Positions 44,771 through 52,491 of a stretch of DNA of 64,000 nt are shown here, one piece after another. The DNA is from Trebonia sp963836195 (GTDB lineage: Bacteria > Actinomycetota > Actinomycetes > Streptosporangiales > Streptosporangiaceae): positions 1-64,000 of the forward strand of contig CAWIIX010000016.1 of NCBI GenBank assembly GCA_963836195.1, written 5' to 3'. Made by a program: the position numbers and the translations under genes. How positions within the stretch are numbered: the stretch's first letter is position 1; each line of letters starts with the position of its first letter. The notes under the pieces are model-generated. The model worked only from the letters and a program-made list of their open reading frames with translations. It had not been told where the DNA came from and did not search any database.

Positions 44771-45493
44771 CCATCGGAGTAGCTAGGGATGCGCGTGAGA
44801 GGTCGTCGCTTGATTTGATTGCCTGATCTAGCTGTGCATGCCCTTGGCCGTGGCGGTCGATCGCGTCTGCGATCGAACTTTCACAGACCTTCTCCTCACC
44901 ATAAGTACGCTCGCCTTTCCCCCGGCTTCCCAGCTGGGCTGAGGCGGTGTCAGGGTGCCCGGAATTCCCGGAAATCCCCGGTTTCCGGTGCCGGTCCGGT
45001 CCACGACCCGGTTCACGCCGTCGCCGCAACGCGAATGCCTGAAGTGTGAAAGTCATCGCGAGCCTGCGACGGACCCCGGTCTTGGTTTCCGCAGCCTAGG
45101 TGCCTACGAAGTACGACGAGAACCGGTATGCGAGATCAGTCCGTCGCGGCCTTGACTGTTCTCCAGGCGGCTGCTGATCTGGGACTGGTCCTGCCCCACC
45201 ACCGGAACCTACGTGGTCGGGCATCGGGGTGGGGAGGCTACGTCGTCACGTCCCAGCCTGCACCAACGCGCTTACATTGCGCAGCGGACGGACGGCATGA
45301 CGTGATCGGTGTCGGCCGGCGCCAGGCTGTCGTCGGTGCCACTACAAGGTGGACTGCCAGACCTCTTCCAGCAGACGATGCGGGACTTCCTCGCCGAGGC
45401 ACTGCCGGAGTAAAGGGAACCCGGCTCTCCGATCGTCATCTGAGCGTCCCGCCACCGAAACAAGCCCCTTTCACATGTTCTATAAGCGCATCG
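44771..45493. other. Region without a supportable gene
   Basis: A minus-strand segment at 44766-44900 (CESSIADAIDRHGQGHAQLDQAIK) is coding-like but has no start. Otherwise frames are short and biased. Confidence 0.4.
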
Positions 45494-45519
45494 ACTACAA
45501 CTGATATATCTGTTTTAGT
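45494..45519. promoter_or_regulatory. 26-bp imperfect palindrome before the GS-like operon
   Basis: Half-sites ACTACAACTGATA (45494-45506) and TATCTGTTTTAGT (45507-45519) are complementary at 11 of 13 positions. It sits in the AT-rich stretch upstream of the operon starting at about 45669 and is a good candidate for a dimeric-regulator operator. No regulator gene is adjacent. Confidence 0.5.
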
Positions 45520-45668
45520 CACACAGGCTTGGTCTCGGACAAGCAAGTCACAAGGAGGAAGTCACCCTGATCCAGCAGGACGTAGACACCGCGGACGAGA
45601 TCCAGGTCGTCCGGACCCGAGCGGGCGGTGATGTGCAGGTGCGCGGACCTCAAGGCGGCCGTCTAGGC

Positions 45669-45884
45669 CTGCCTGGGACACGACGCCCCGTCCGAGCTGG
45701 GTGGCGTGCAGGTGCCGGCGCTGGTGGTCAGCGGGACGCTCGACATCGTGGCGCGCAGGGAGCTGTCCGGGCACCTGACGTCGGCCCTGCCGCAGTCCTC
45801 GCTAGTGGCTGCGCTGACGTCGCTGGTCCACCAGCAAACAGGCGCGGCCTCCACCGCAGCGCCGGGAAACGAGGGACTTCGTTG
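45669..45884 (+). pseudogene. Alpha/beta-hydrolase C-terminal fragment
   Basis: After an in-frame TAG the sequence reads ACLGHDAPSELGGVQVPALVVSGTLDIVARRELSGHLTSALP (landmarks). This is the late strand-beta7 and Asp region of an alpha/beta-hydrolase (VPALVVSGTLD). It ends at a TGA that overlaps the isochorismatase TTG start. The core, including the nucleophile elbow, is absent, so this is the 3' remnant of a former first gene of the operon. Confidence 0.5.
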
Positions 45885-46571
45885 ATCGAGGTGAACGGCA
45901 AGGAGATCTACACCGACCTTGCCGAGATCGTGGACCCGCGACACACGGCCCTGGTGCTGGTCGACATGCAGCGAGACTTCGTGGCGCCGGACGGCCTGTT
46001 CGGCAACCTGGGGATCGACCTCTCGATGTACGACGAGACGCTGCCTCGTCTGGCCGGTCTGCTCGCCGCCGCGAGACACCACGGTGTGGCAGTGATCCAC
46101 GTGCAGAACACCGCACTGGCCGAAGGTCGCAGCGACTCTCCTGCGCAGGTGCGGTTCAACCTGCGCATGCACGCCGCCGCACGACGAGGCGGGCCGCCCC
46201 TGACCTACACGGTGCCCGGCACCCCCGGACACGAGTTCGTCAGGGAGCTCGCCCCCGAAGGCAGCGAGCCCGTCGTGCGCAAGTACCGCTCGAGTGGCTT
46301 CTGGGGCACCAACCTCGACCTCGTCCTGCGCAGCAACGGGATCAAGACGGTGGTGGTCACCGGTTGCACGACCGAGGGCTGTGTGGAGTCGACCGCTCGT
46401 GACGCGATGTTCTGCGACTACTACGTCGTGGTCGCCACCGACTGCGTCGGCAGCGACGACCGCGAACAGCACGACGCCTCGATGCTGTTGATGCGGCACC
46501 GCTTCGACCTAGCCGCATCGGACGAGATCATGGACCTCTGGTCCGCCGACCCGAGGGAGCAGCATGGCTGA
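45882..46571 (+). CDS. Isochorismatase-family cysteine hydrolase
   Basis: 229 aa from TTG 45882 (EVNGKEIYTDLAEIVDPRHTALVLVD), with GAGGGA upstream. The catalytic triad is visible: Asp in LVLVDMQRDF, Lys in VVRKYRSSGFWGTNLDLVL and Cys in TGCTTEGCVESTARDAMF. The cis-peptide before the VTGC elbow is typical. The family includes nicotinamidase, N-carbamoylsarcosine amidase and ureidoacrylate hydrolase, so it probably hydrolyses an amide or carbamoyl group. The stop overlaps the next ATG by 8 bp, indicating tight coupling with the SDR and the GS-like gene. Confidence 0.9.
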   Translation: MIEVNGKEIYTDLAEIVDPRHTALVLVDMQRDFVAPDGLFGNLGIDLSMYDETLPRLAGLLAAARHHGVAVIHVQNTALAEGRSDSPAQVRFNLRMHAAARRGGPPLTYTVPGTPGHEFVRELAPEGSEPVVRKYRSSGFWGTNLDLVLRSNGIKTVVVTGCTTEGCVESTARDAMFCDYYVVVATDCVGSDDREQHDASMLLMRHRFDLAASDEIMDLWSADPREQHG

Positions 46572-47325
46572 CGCCACTGGACGGCTCGCCGGCCGCACAG
46601 CTGTCGTAACCGGCGCAGCGTCCGGCATCGGCGCGGGTATCGCCGTGGCCTTTGCCCGCGAGGGCGCGGATGTCGCTGTCGTCGACCTGGTCTCCGAGCC
46701 GGACGCGGCCCCGGTTCTCCGCGCCATCCGCGAGCGCGGGCGCCGCGCCCTGTTCGTCCGCACGGATGTGGCCGACGAACAGGGTGTCCGGGCGATGGCC
46801 GAACGGGTGCTGGAGGAGTTCGGACATGTGGACGTCCTGGTGAACAACGCCGGCATCTTCACCCAGTCCCTGCTCGAAGACATGCCCGTCGAGGACTGGG
46901 ACCGCGTTCTGTCGATCAACCTGCGCGGCCCGTTCCTGTGCACCCGCGCATTGATCGGCCAGATGCTCGAGCGCGGTTCCGGGCGCATCATCAACGTCGC
47001 CTCCCAACTGGGCCAGATCGGTGGCGTCGAGGCCGCGCACTACAGCGCGAGCAAGGCCGGTTTGATCGGCCTGACCAAGGCCCTGGCCCGCGAGGTGTCC
47101 GCACGCGGAGTCCTGGTCAATGCAATCGCTCCCGGGCCGATCCGGACTCCACTGCTGGACGGGGAGACCGAGGAGTGGCGCCGCGCCAAACTCGCCGAGC
47201 TGCCCATCGGAAGGTTCGGAGAGGTCTCGGAGGTGACCCCGACCGCCGTGCTTCTCGCCTCCGACGATGGCTCCTACTACGTCGGCCAGACCCTCGGGCC
47301 CAACGGCGGAGACGTGATGCTCTAG
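46564..47325 (+). CDS. SDR-family oxidoreductase
   Basis: 253 aa from ATG 46564. All classical SDR motifs are intact: TGAASGIGAGIA (cofactor), VAVVDLVSEPD (an Asp after beta2 suggests NAD preference), VLVNNAGIFTQSL, IINVASQLGQI (Ser), HYSASKAGLIGL (YxxxK) and VNAIAPGPIRTPLL. It ends GQTLGPNGGDVML. It probably oxidises an alcohol or amino-alcohol intermediate of the pathway encoded by the surrounding operon. Confidence 0.92.
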   Translation: MADATGRLAGRTAVVTGAASGIGAGIAVAFAREGADVAVVDLVSEPDAAPVLRAIRERGRRALFVRTDVADEQGVRAMAERVLEEFGHVDVLVNNAGIFTQSLLEDMPVEDWDRVLSINLRGPFLCTRALIGQMLERGSGRIINVASQLGQIGGVEAAHYSASKAGLIGLTKALAREVSARGVLVNAIAPGPIRTPLLDGETEEWRRAKLAELPIGRFGEVSEVTPTAVLLASDDGSYYVGQTLGPNGGDVML

Positions 47326-47356
47326 GCCGGTGGCCGGAGTGGAAGGAAGGGATTCG

Positions 47357-48712
47357 ATGGAACACCGACAGATTGTCGCTGCGGCCAGGGCCGCCGGAGT
47401 CAAGCTCATCCGCTTCGAGTACTGCGACGTCAGTGGGGTCGCCCGCACAAAGGCGATTCACATCGAGCAGCTCCAGCACAAGCTACTGGAAGGTGTCGGG
47501 CTGACACGGGCACAGATGTCCATCAACCTGCTGGACAAGATGGTCCACGTCGACGGGATGGAGCCGGTGGGTGAGATCCGGCTGGTCCCGGATGCCGCCA
47601 CGTTCTCGGTCCTGCCGTGGGCACCCGAGCACGCCAGCGTGCTGTGCGACCAGCTCGACCACGATCGCACTGACTGGGGCGCCTGCCCGCGGTCCTACCT
47701 GAAGCGCGTCGTCGACCGCGCCGCCGAGCACGGCATCAACGTCCAGGCCACGTTCGAGAACGAGTACTACCTCGCCCGGGAGGTCGACGGGACTCCCGTT
47801 CCCTTCGACACCCTCGGCCACGCGCCGGTGTACAGCTCCATCGGCCATGACCTGAACGCCGCCCTCATGGTCGAGATGGTCGGCGCCCTCGAGGCGCAGG
47901 GGATGGTTCCCGAGCAGGCCATCAACGAGTACGGCGCAGGCCAGCAGGAGATCTCGATCCGGCACACGGATGCCCTGGGTGCGGCGGACAACCAGATGAA
48001 GTTCCGGGACACCGTGCGGGGAGTCGCGCTGCGCCACGGGCTGCTTGCCTCGTTCGCGCCCAAGCCCTTCCCGGAGCAGATCGGCAGCGGCGCCCACGTC
48101 CACTTTAGTCTCTGGGACCCCGACGGGCGCAGCGTGCTGTACGACAGCCGCGCCGACCGAGGGCTGTCGAAGACCGGACGACACTTCATCGCCGGCGTGG
48201 TCGAGCACCTCCCGGCGCTCGTCGCGTTGACCGCGCCCAGCTACAACTCCTACCGGCGTCTGCAGCCGAGTGCCTGGGCGTCGTGCACCACCGCGTGGGG
48301 ATTCGACAACAAGGAAGCGGCACTGCGGGTGGCCTCCCCCTTCTACAAGCGTGAAGAGGCCAGCTACAACATCGAGTTCAAGCCTTCGGACGGCAGCGCG
48401 AACCCGTACCTGTCCCTAGGAGCTCTGATTACGGCCGGCCTGGACGGCGTCGAGAGGGAGCGGGAGCCCGGCGACGCTTGTGAGCACGATCCGGCACGAC
48501 TATCCGCGGCCGACCTGGCTCGCAGCAAGATCCTGCCGCTCCCGACGACGATGGCCGCTGCGCTCGACGAGCTGGAGAAGGACGAGACTCTCCTCTCCAG
48601 CATGGGCGACCTGTTGACCCGTTGCTACCTGGCGGTGCGCCGCTCGGAGGAGGAGATCTTCACCTCCGAGGATGAAGCTTTCGAGATCCGCAACCACTTC
48701 TACCGGTTCTGA
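47357..48712 (+). CDS. Glutamine-synthetase-like gamma-glutamyl ligase
   Basis: 451 aa from ATG 47357, preceded by GGAAGGAAGG. The GS catalytic (beta-grasp + barrel) signatures are present: FENEYYLAREVDG, NEYGAGQQEISIRHTDAL, IGSGAHVHFSLWD and FKPSDGSANPYLSLGAL. The ammonia-site loop of true GS (DGSS with Asp50) is replaced by HVDGMEPVGEIRL. This suggests a gamma-glutamyl-amine ligase (GlnA4-, PuuA- or FluG-type), coupling glutamate to an amine with ATP, rather than ammonia assimilation. It is followed after one base by the amidohydrolase, so the two domains of FluG are present as separate, adjacent genes. Confidence 0.9.
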   Translation: MEHRQIVAAARAAGVKLIRFEYCDVSGVARTKAIHIEQLQHKLLEGVGLTRAQMSINLLDKMVHVDGMEPVGEIRLVPDAATFSVLPWAPEHASVLCDQLDHDRTDWGACPRSYLKRVVDRAAEHGINVQATFENEYYLAREVDGTPVPFDTLGHAPVYSSIGHDLNAALMVEMVGALEAQGMVPEQAINEYGAGQQEISIRHTDALGAADNQMKFRDTVRGVALRHGLLASFAPKPFPEQIGSGAHVHFSLWDPDGRSVLYDSRADRGLSKTGRHFIAGVVEHLPALVALTAPSYNSYRRLQPSAWASCTTAWGFDNKEAALRVASPFYKREEASYNIEFKPSDGSANPYLSLGALITAGLDGVEREREPGDACEHDPARLSAADLARSKILPLPTTMAAALDELEKDETLLSSMGDLLTRCYLAVRRSEEEIFTSEDEAFEIRNHFYRF

Positions 48713-48713
48713 G

Positions 48714-49883
48714 ATGGGCCCCGCGCTTGATCTGACCGGAATCCGGGTTGTGGACAACCACTGCCACGCGCTGGAGGAGGACCAACGACCGGCGTCCGTC
48801 GGCGCGTGGCGGTCCCACTTCACCGAGTCCCCGCACCAGTCCATGCGCACCAGGGACGCGGCCGACACCGCGTTCTACCGACGCCTCCTGCACGCGATGA
48901 CCGAGTTCTACGGCGTCGCTGACGACGAGCAGTCGGAGCAGGCCACGCTGGCGGCGCGAGGTCGTTCGACCACCGGGGAGATCGCCGCGGCACTGTTCGC
49001 CGACGCCGGCGTGGCGGGCCTCGTGGTCGACACCGGATTCCCCCCGGCGGACACGACCTTCGCGAAGGCCGCGCTGACCGAGGCGACCGGCGTGCAACAG
49101 GTGGACCTGCTGAGGTTGGAGCTGCTGTTCCAGGACCTCGTCGTGCGGCACCACAGCCTCAGGTCGGTCGAGGAGGCGTTGCTGGACGAGCTCGATGACG
49201 TCCGCGGCTCCGGCTTCAGCGGGCTCAAGAGCGTGGTGGGCTACCGAACCGGGCTGGGCGTCGAGCGTTGGCCGAGGGCGGCGGCCGAGTCGTCCTTCGC
49301 GGATGCGCGAGAGGAGGCCAGCGCGTCCGGCGGCGTACGGCTCGGTCACAAGCCGTTGCTCGACACGCTCTTGCACGTCGCCCTGGGCGCCGCGGCCGAG
49401 CAGGAGCTGCCCGTTCAGTTCCATGTCGGGTACGGCGACCCCGACGCTGACCTGCGGACGGCGGCACCACTCGAGCTCCGAGCGGTGTTGGAGGACCCGG
49501 CATACCGCCCGGTGCCCATCGTGCTGCTCCACGGCTGCTGGCCGTACTTTCGCGAGGGCGCGTACCTCGCAGCCGTCTACCAGAACGTCTACCTCGACCT
49601 GTCCTACGGGATTCCGTTTCTGTCGATCGGGGAGATGACCTCGATGACAAGGGCCGCGCTCGGCGCCGCACCTTTCTCGAAGCTGATGTACAGCTCGGAC
49701 GGCGTGCGGGTGCCCGAACTGCACTGGCTGGCCGCACACGCGGGGCGCCGGATCCTCGGGACGGTGCTGGGCGAACTGGTCGGCGACCGTGAGCTCAGTG
49801 GCCGGGAGGCCGACGACATCGCACAGCGTGTCCTGAGGGACAACGCCTGGCACATCTACGGCTTCAGCGGGATGCCGCAGTGA
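48714..49883 (+). CDS. FluG N-terminal-type amidohydrolase
   Basis: 389 aa from ATG 48714, one base after the GS-like stop. TIM-barrel amidohydrolase_2 ligands can be followed: VDNHCHALEEDQ (HxH), FSGLKSVVGY (possible carbamylated or bridging Lys), PVQFHVGYGDPDADLR (His), IVLLHGCWPY (His) and LMYSSDGVRVPELHW (Asp). This is the same type as the N-terminal half of fungal FluG and of the proteins next to GlnA-like ligases in actinomycetes. Its substrate is probably a gamma-glutamyl or lactone/amide intermediate. Length and motifs are complete. Confidence 0.9.
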   Translation: MGPALDLTGIRVVDNHCHALEEDQRPASVGAWRSHFTESPHQSMRTRDAADTAFYRRLLHAMTEFYGVADDEQSEQATLAARGRSTTGEIAAALFADAGVAGLVVDTGFPPADTTFAKAALTEATGVQQVDLLRLELLFQDLVVRHHSLRSVEEALLDELDDVRGSGFSGLKSVVGYRTGLGVERWPRAAAESSFADAREEASASGGVRLGHKPLLDTLLHVALGAAAEQELPVQFHVGYGDPDADLRTAAPLELRAVLEDPAYRPVPIVLLHGCWPYFREGAYLAAVYQNVYLDLSYGIPFLSIGEMTSMTRAALGAAPFSKLMYSSDGVRVPELHWLAAHAGRRILGTVLGELVGDRELSGREADDIAQRVLRDNAWHIYGFSGMPQ

Positions 49884-49936
49884 ACTGCGGTGTTCCCGCC
49901 ACCCTCCCCGCACCCTGAGACAGGAGCAAGACCCCG

Positions 49937-50332
49937 ATGTGCCGAATGCTGGGCTACGTGACCAGGACCCCGGTGACCTTGGCGGACCTCCTCGGCGAGC
50001 AGGACCTGCAGGACTTCGCCGAGCTGTCGCGCAAGCATGGCGACGGCTGGGGCTTCGCCCGCGCCGTGGGCGACGTCATGGAGGTGACCAAGGCAGCGGA
50101 CGCCGCGCGCACCAGTTCGTTGTTCTCCCGCGTCACGCACCAAGTGTTGGCAGATCTGGCAATCGTGCACCTACGCTGGGCGACTATGGGACTGCCCGTC
50201 GCAGACTGCAACGCACACCCCTTCAGCCGATCACGTCGCTGCGTCCGCGCTGACGCGCTCCTGCCGCATCGCGAGCTAGTTCCTGCAGGTCAGAGCGATA
50301 TTTCGGGATTCGCCGTGACCCGCTGCCGCTAG
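49937..50332 (+). pseudogene. Class II glutamine amidotransferase, C-terminally truncated
   Basis: The frame starts at ATG 49937 and Cys2 follows directly (MCRMLGYV), as required for an Ntn-type glutaminase. LQDFAELSRKHGDGWGFARA, LADLAIVHLRWATMGLPVADCNAHPF are family hallmarks of YafJ/EgtC-like amidotransferases (about 250 aa). After NAHPF (about 50235) the frame no longer matches anything and ends at 50332 with unrelated sequence. About half the domain is missing, so the activity is lost. The junction coincides with a change of composition and precedes a perfect hairpin. Confidence 0.8.
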
Positions 50333-50343
50333 AGCAGCGGGTC
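50317..50343. terminator. Perfect hairpin at the end of the GS-like operon
   Basis: GACCCGCTGC (50317-50326) and GCAGCGGGTC (50334-50343) are exact complements around a 7-nt loop. There is no U-tract. It is probably an intrinsic stop or element-edge structure between convergent operons. Confidence 0.55.
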
Positions 50344-50421
50344 GTGCAAATACCTTTCTCTGACCAGCGGATTTACGGTGCGGTCCTGCGTTGGGAGCCA
50401 AACAGGGCGCCAAGGCACCGC

Positions 50422-50763
50422 TCAGCCAGTCAGGGCGATGGCCAGGTAGGCGAGGGTGATGGCAAGGGCGAGTAGGGCGGGTGCCATCTCCTTGACGCTG
50501 TCGGCCGCCTGCCGGTGGGTGATCACCGCGCCGAGGAGCAGCAGGACCATACCGGCCGCCGCGGCCACGCCGAGAGGATGCCATCGCAGGCCGATCAGGA
50601 TGCCAGCGGCGGCGGCTAGCTCTGCTGCCCCGATGAGCTGGTAGTTGCGCCAGCCGATCCCGAAGTGCGCGGCAGATTGCCGCATCTTCGAGTGGCCGAG
50701 CAGCTTGCCGGCAGCGGGGAGCAGGCAGGTGGTGGCCAGTAGCAGCGAAGCGGCGACGAACAT
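50422..50763 (-). CDS. DoxX-family membrane protein
   Basis: 113 aa. There are four membrane segments: FVAASLLLATTCLLPAAGKL, YQLIGAAELAAAAGILIGL, LGVAAAAGMVLLLLGAVITH and MAPALLALAITLAYLAIAL. The family often encodes quinone-linked accessory subunits. It is the last gene of the aromatic-catabolism operon, 9 bp after the monooxygenase stop. A role in electron transfer or substrate handling is inferred from position only. Confidence 0.87.
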   Translation of the reverse strand: MFVAASLLLATTCLLPAAGKLLGHSKMRQSAAHFGIGWRNYQLIGAAELAAAAGILIGLRWHPLGVAAAAGMVLLLLGAVITHRQAADSVKEMAPALLALAITLAYLAIALTG

Positions 50764-50772
50764 AGGACCTTC

Positions 50773-52491
50773 CTAGTTTGCGGGCGGGAGCGGACGGGCG
50801 GGTACCGGGTGGACTGGCGGGCGGGCCGTTGCCGGAGTCCCGCGCGTGGTGGTGGCGGGTGCGTCCCAGGGCAGCTGCGGCGGCTGGTACCGGGTCCCTA
50901 CCGCCGCGATCACCCGGTCGGGGCGCACGATCACGGTCAGCGCCGGGCTGGCCGTCAGGGCGTGCAGGCCTGGGGCCCGATCCTCGTCTACAAGGCGAAT
51001 GTCGATCCAGTCGGCAGCCGGGTCGGCGTCGGCGCGTGCGGGTGTTCCGGTGCCGGTGGTCGCGCCGATGATCCGCACGAGCACGAGGTTGCGCCGGCGG
51101 CAAAGGCCCCCCAGTTCGGAGCCGGGCCGTCGCGCGGTTAGCACAGCGGCGCGCCCGGCCAGAATCGCGTCCAGCCGGACCGGCGCGCCGTCACTAGTGG
51201 TCACTAGCGGGTTGGGGATCAGGCGGCCGGGCCGTAGCGCGGCAGGGTAGCGGAAGAGGAGGCGTCGCTGGGCGTGCAGGGCGCCGGTCTTCAGCCGCGG
51301 CGTAGCGGTGGAGGCCATCACCTGGCGGATGCGGTCGCTTCGGACCGCGGCGGCCAAGGTTATCCTGCGAACGGCGGCGGCCCGGTCCTGGCCGCCGGTC
51401 ATCGCCCAGCCGACCCTGACGGCCTTTTTGATCATTGCCCGGGCGTGGGGGCGGCGTTCGGCGTCGTAGCTGGCGAGCAGGTCTTCCCCGGCCTGGCCGG
51501 TGAGCACGTGCGCGAGCTTCCAGGCGAGGTTGTCGGCGTCGCGCAGCCCGGCTGCCAGGCCCTGGCCGATGAACGGCGGGGTGAGGTGGGCGGCGTCGCC
51601 GAGCAGGAAGACGCGTCCGGCCTGGAAGCGGGACGCCAGCCGTCCGCGGAAGGTGTAGTCGGCTGTGCGAACGATCTCCAGACCGGCTAGGTCGTCGCGT
51701 CCGGTCCAGGGCCGCAGCAGCCGGCCCAGGACGCGGGGGGTGATCAGGCCCGCTTCGTCTTCGCCGTCGCGCAGCTGGAACTCCCACCGGTACCGGTCCC
51801 CGGTGACCTGCATGAAGGTGGCGGCCCGGGCGGGGTCGCAGACCTGCTCCACGCCGTCCCAGGTGTCCAGGCTGGTTTCCGCCTGGATGTCGATCACGAG
51901 CCAGCGTTCGGTGAAGCCGAGGTCGTCCATGGTGATCCCGGCCAGTTCCCTAATCGTGCTGCCGGCACCGTCGCAGCCCAGCGCGACCTGCCCGGTGAAC
52001 GACTGAGGTTCGCCCGCGACCCGGGCGTGCACTCGCACCGGGGCGGCGGTGAGCGGACTCAGCGTGCCGTCCATGCCGCATACCACGGCGCCGCGGTAGA
52101 AGCTGATCAGCGGGTGCTCCATGACCCGTGCGAGTAGCGACTCTTCCAGGTCGGGCTGGTGGAACATGTTCGCCTGCGGGAAGCCATGCGAGCCGGCTCC
52201 CTGGTTGCGGCGGAACTCGGCCATCACGCGGTGCCTGGCGTCTAGCAGCCGCAGTCCGCTGCCGGGCCGGGACCGGGCCAGGAACTGTTCGCTGACGCCG
52301 ATCCGGTCCAGAGTCCTGGCGACCTCGTCGTCCAGGTGCACGGCACGGGGCAGCGGATGGGGCTGGGTGTGACGTTCGAGCAGGGTGACGCGGATCCCGA
52401 AGTCGGCGAGCAGGAGGGCCGCAGTGCAGCCAACCGGGCCGGCGCCAACGACGATGACGGACTCGTGGGTAGCGGGCTGTCGGTCGTTCAC
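50773..52491 (-). CDS. FAD-dependent aromatic monooxygenase (MhpA-like)
   Basis: 572 aa. FAD-binding GxGxxG (VVGAGPVGCTAALLLADFGIRV), the substrate/FAD fold (CDGAGSTIRELAGI) and the second FAD motif (VFLLGDAAHLTPPFIGQGLAAGLRDADNLAWKL; GD box at about residue 300) are intact. The C-terminal thioredoxin-like domain (RPGSELGGLCRRRNLVLVRI to VIVRPDRVIAAVGTRY) is complete. It belongs to the group of 3-(3-hydroxyphenyl)propionate 2-hydroxylase and phenol-type hydroxylases. It should introduce a hydroxyl next to an existing one to make a catechol for the operon's dioxygenase. It overlaps the acyl-CoA synthetase stop by 4 nt. Confidence 0.92.
   Translation of the reverse strand: MNDRQPATHESVIVVGAGPVGCTAALLLADFGIRVTLLERHTQPHPLPRAVHLDDEVARTLDRIGVSEQFLARSRPGSGLRLLDARHRVMAEFRRNQGAGSHGFPQANMFHQPDLEESLLARVMEHPLISFYRGAVVCGMDGTLSPLTAAPVRVHARVAGEPQSFTGQVALGCDGAGSTIRELAGITMDDLGFTERWLVIDIQAETSLDTWDGVEQVCDPARAATFMQVTGDRYRWEFQLRDGEDEAGLITPRVLGRLLRPWTGRDDLAGLEIVRTADYTFRGRLASRFQAGRVFLLGDAAHLTPPFIGQGLAAGLRDADNLAWKLAHVLTGQAGEDLLASYDAERRPHARAMIKKAVRVGWAMTGGQDRAAAVRRITLAAAVRSDRIRQVMASTATPRLKTGALHAQRRLLFRYPAALRPGRLIPNPLVTTSDGAPVRLDAILAGRAAVLTARRPGSELGGLCRRRNLVLVRIIGATTGTGTPARADADPAADWIDIRLVDEDRAPGLHALTASPALTVIVRPDRVIAAVGTRYQPPQLPWDAPATTTRGTPATARPPVHPVPARPLPPAN

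Noticed and set aside
50334..50345. 12-bp match (agcagcgggtcg) to the tRNA-Arg scar as a second attachment site
   Set aside because: The match is confined to one arm of a perfect local hairpin and no T-arm follows. Chance similarity is more likely.
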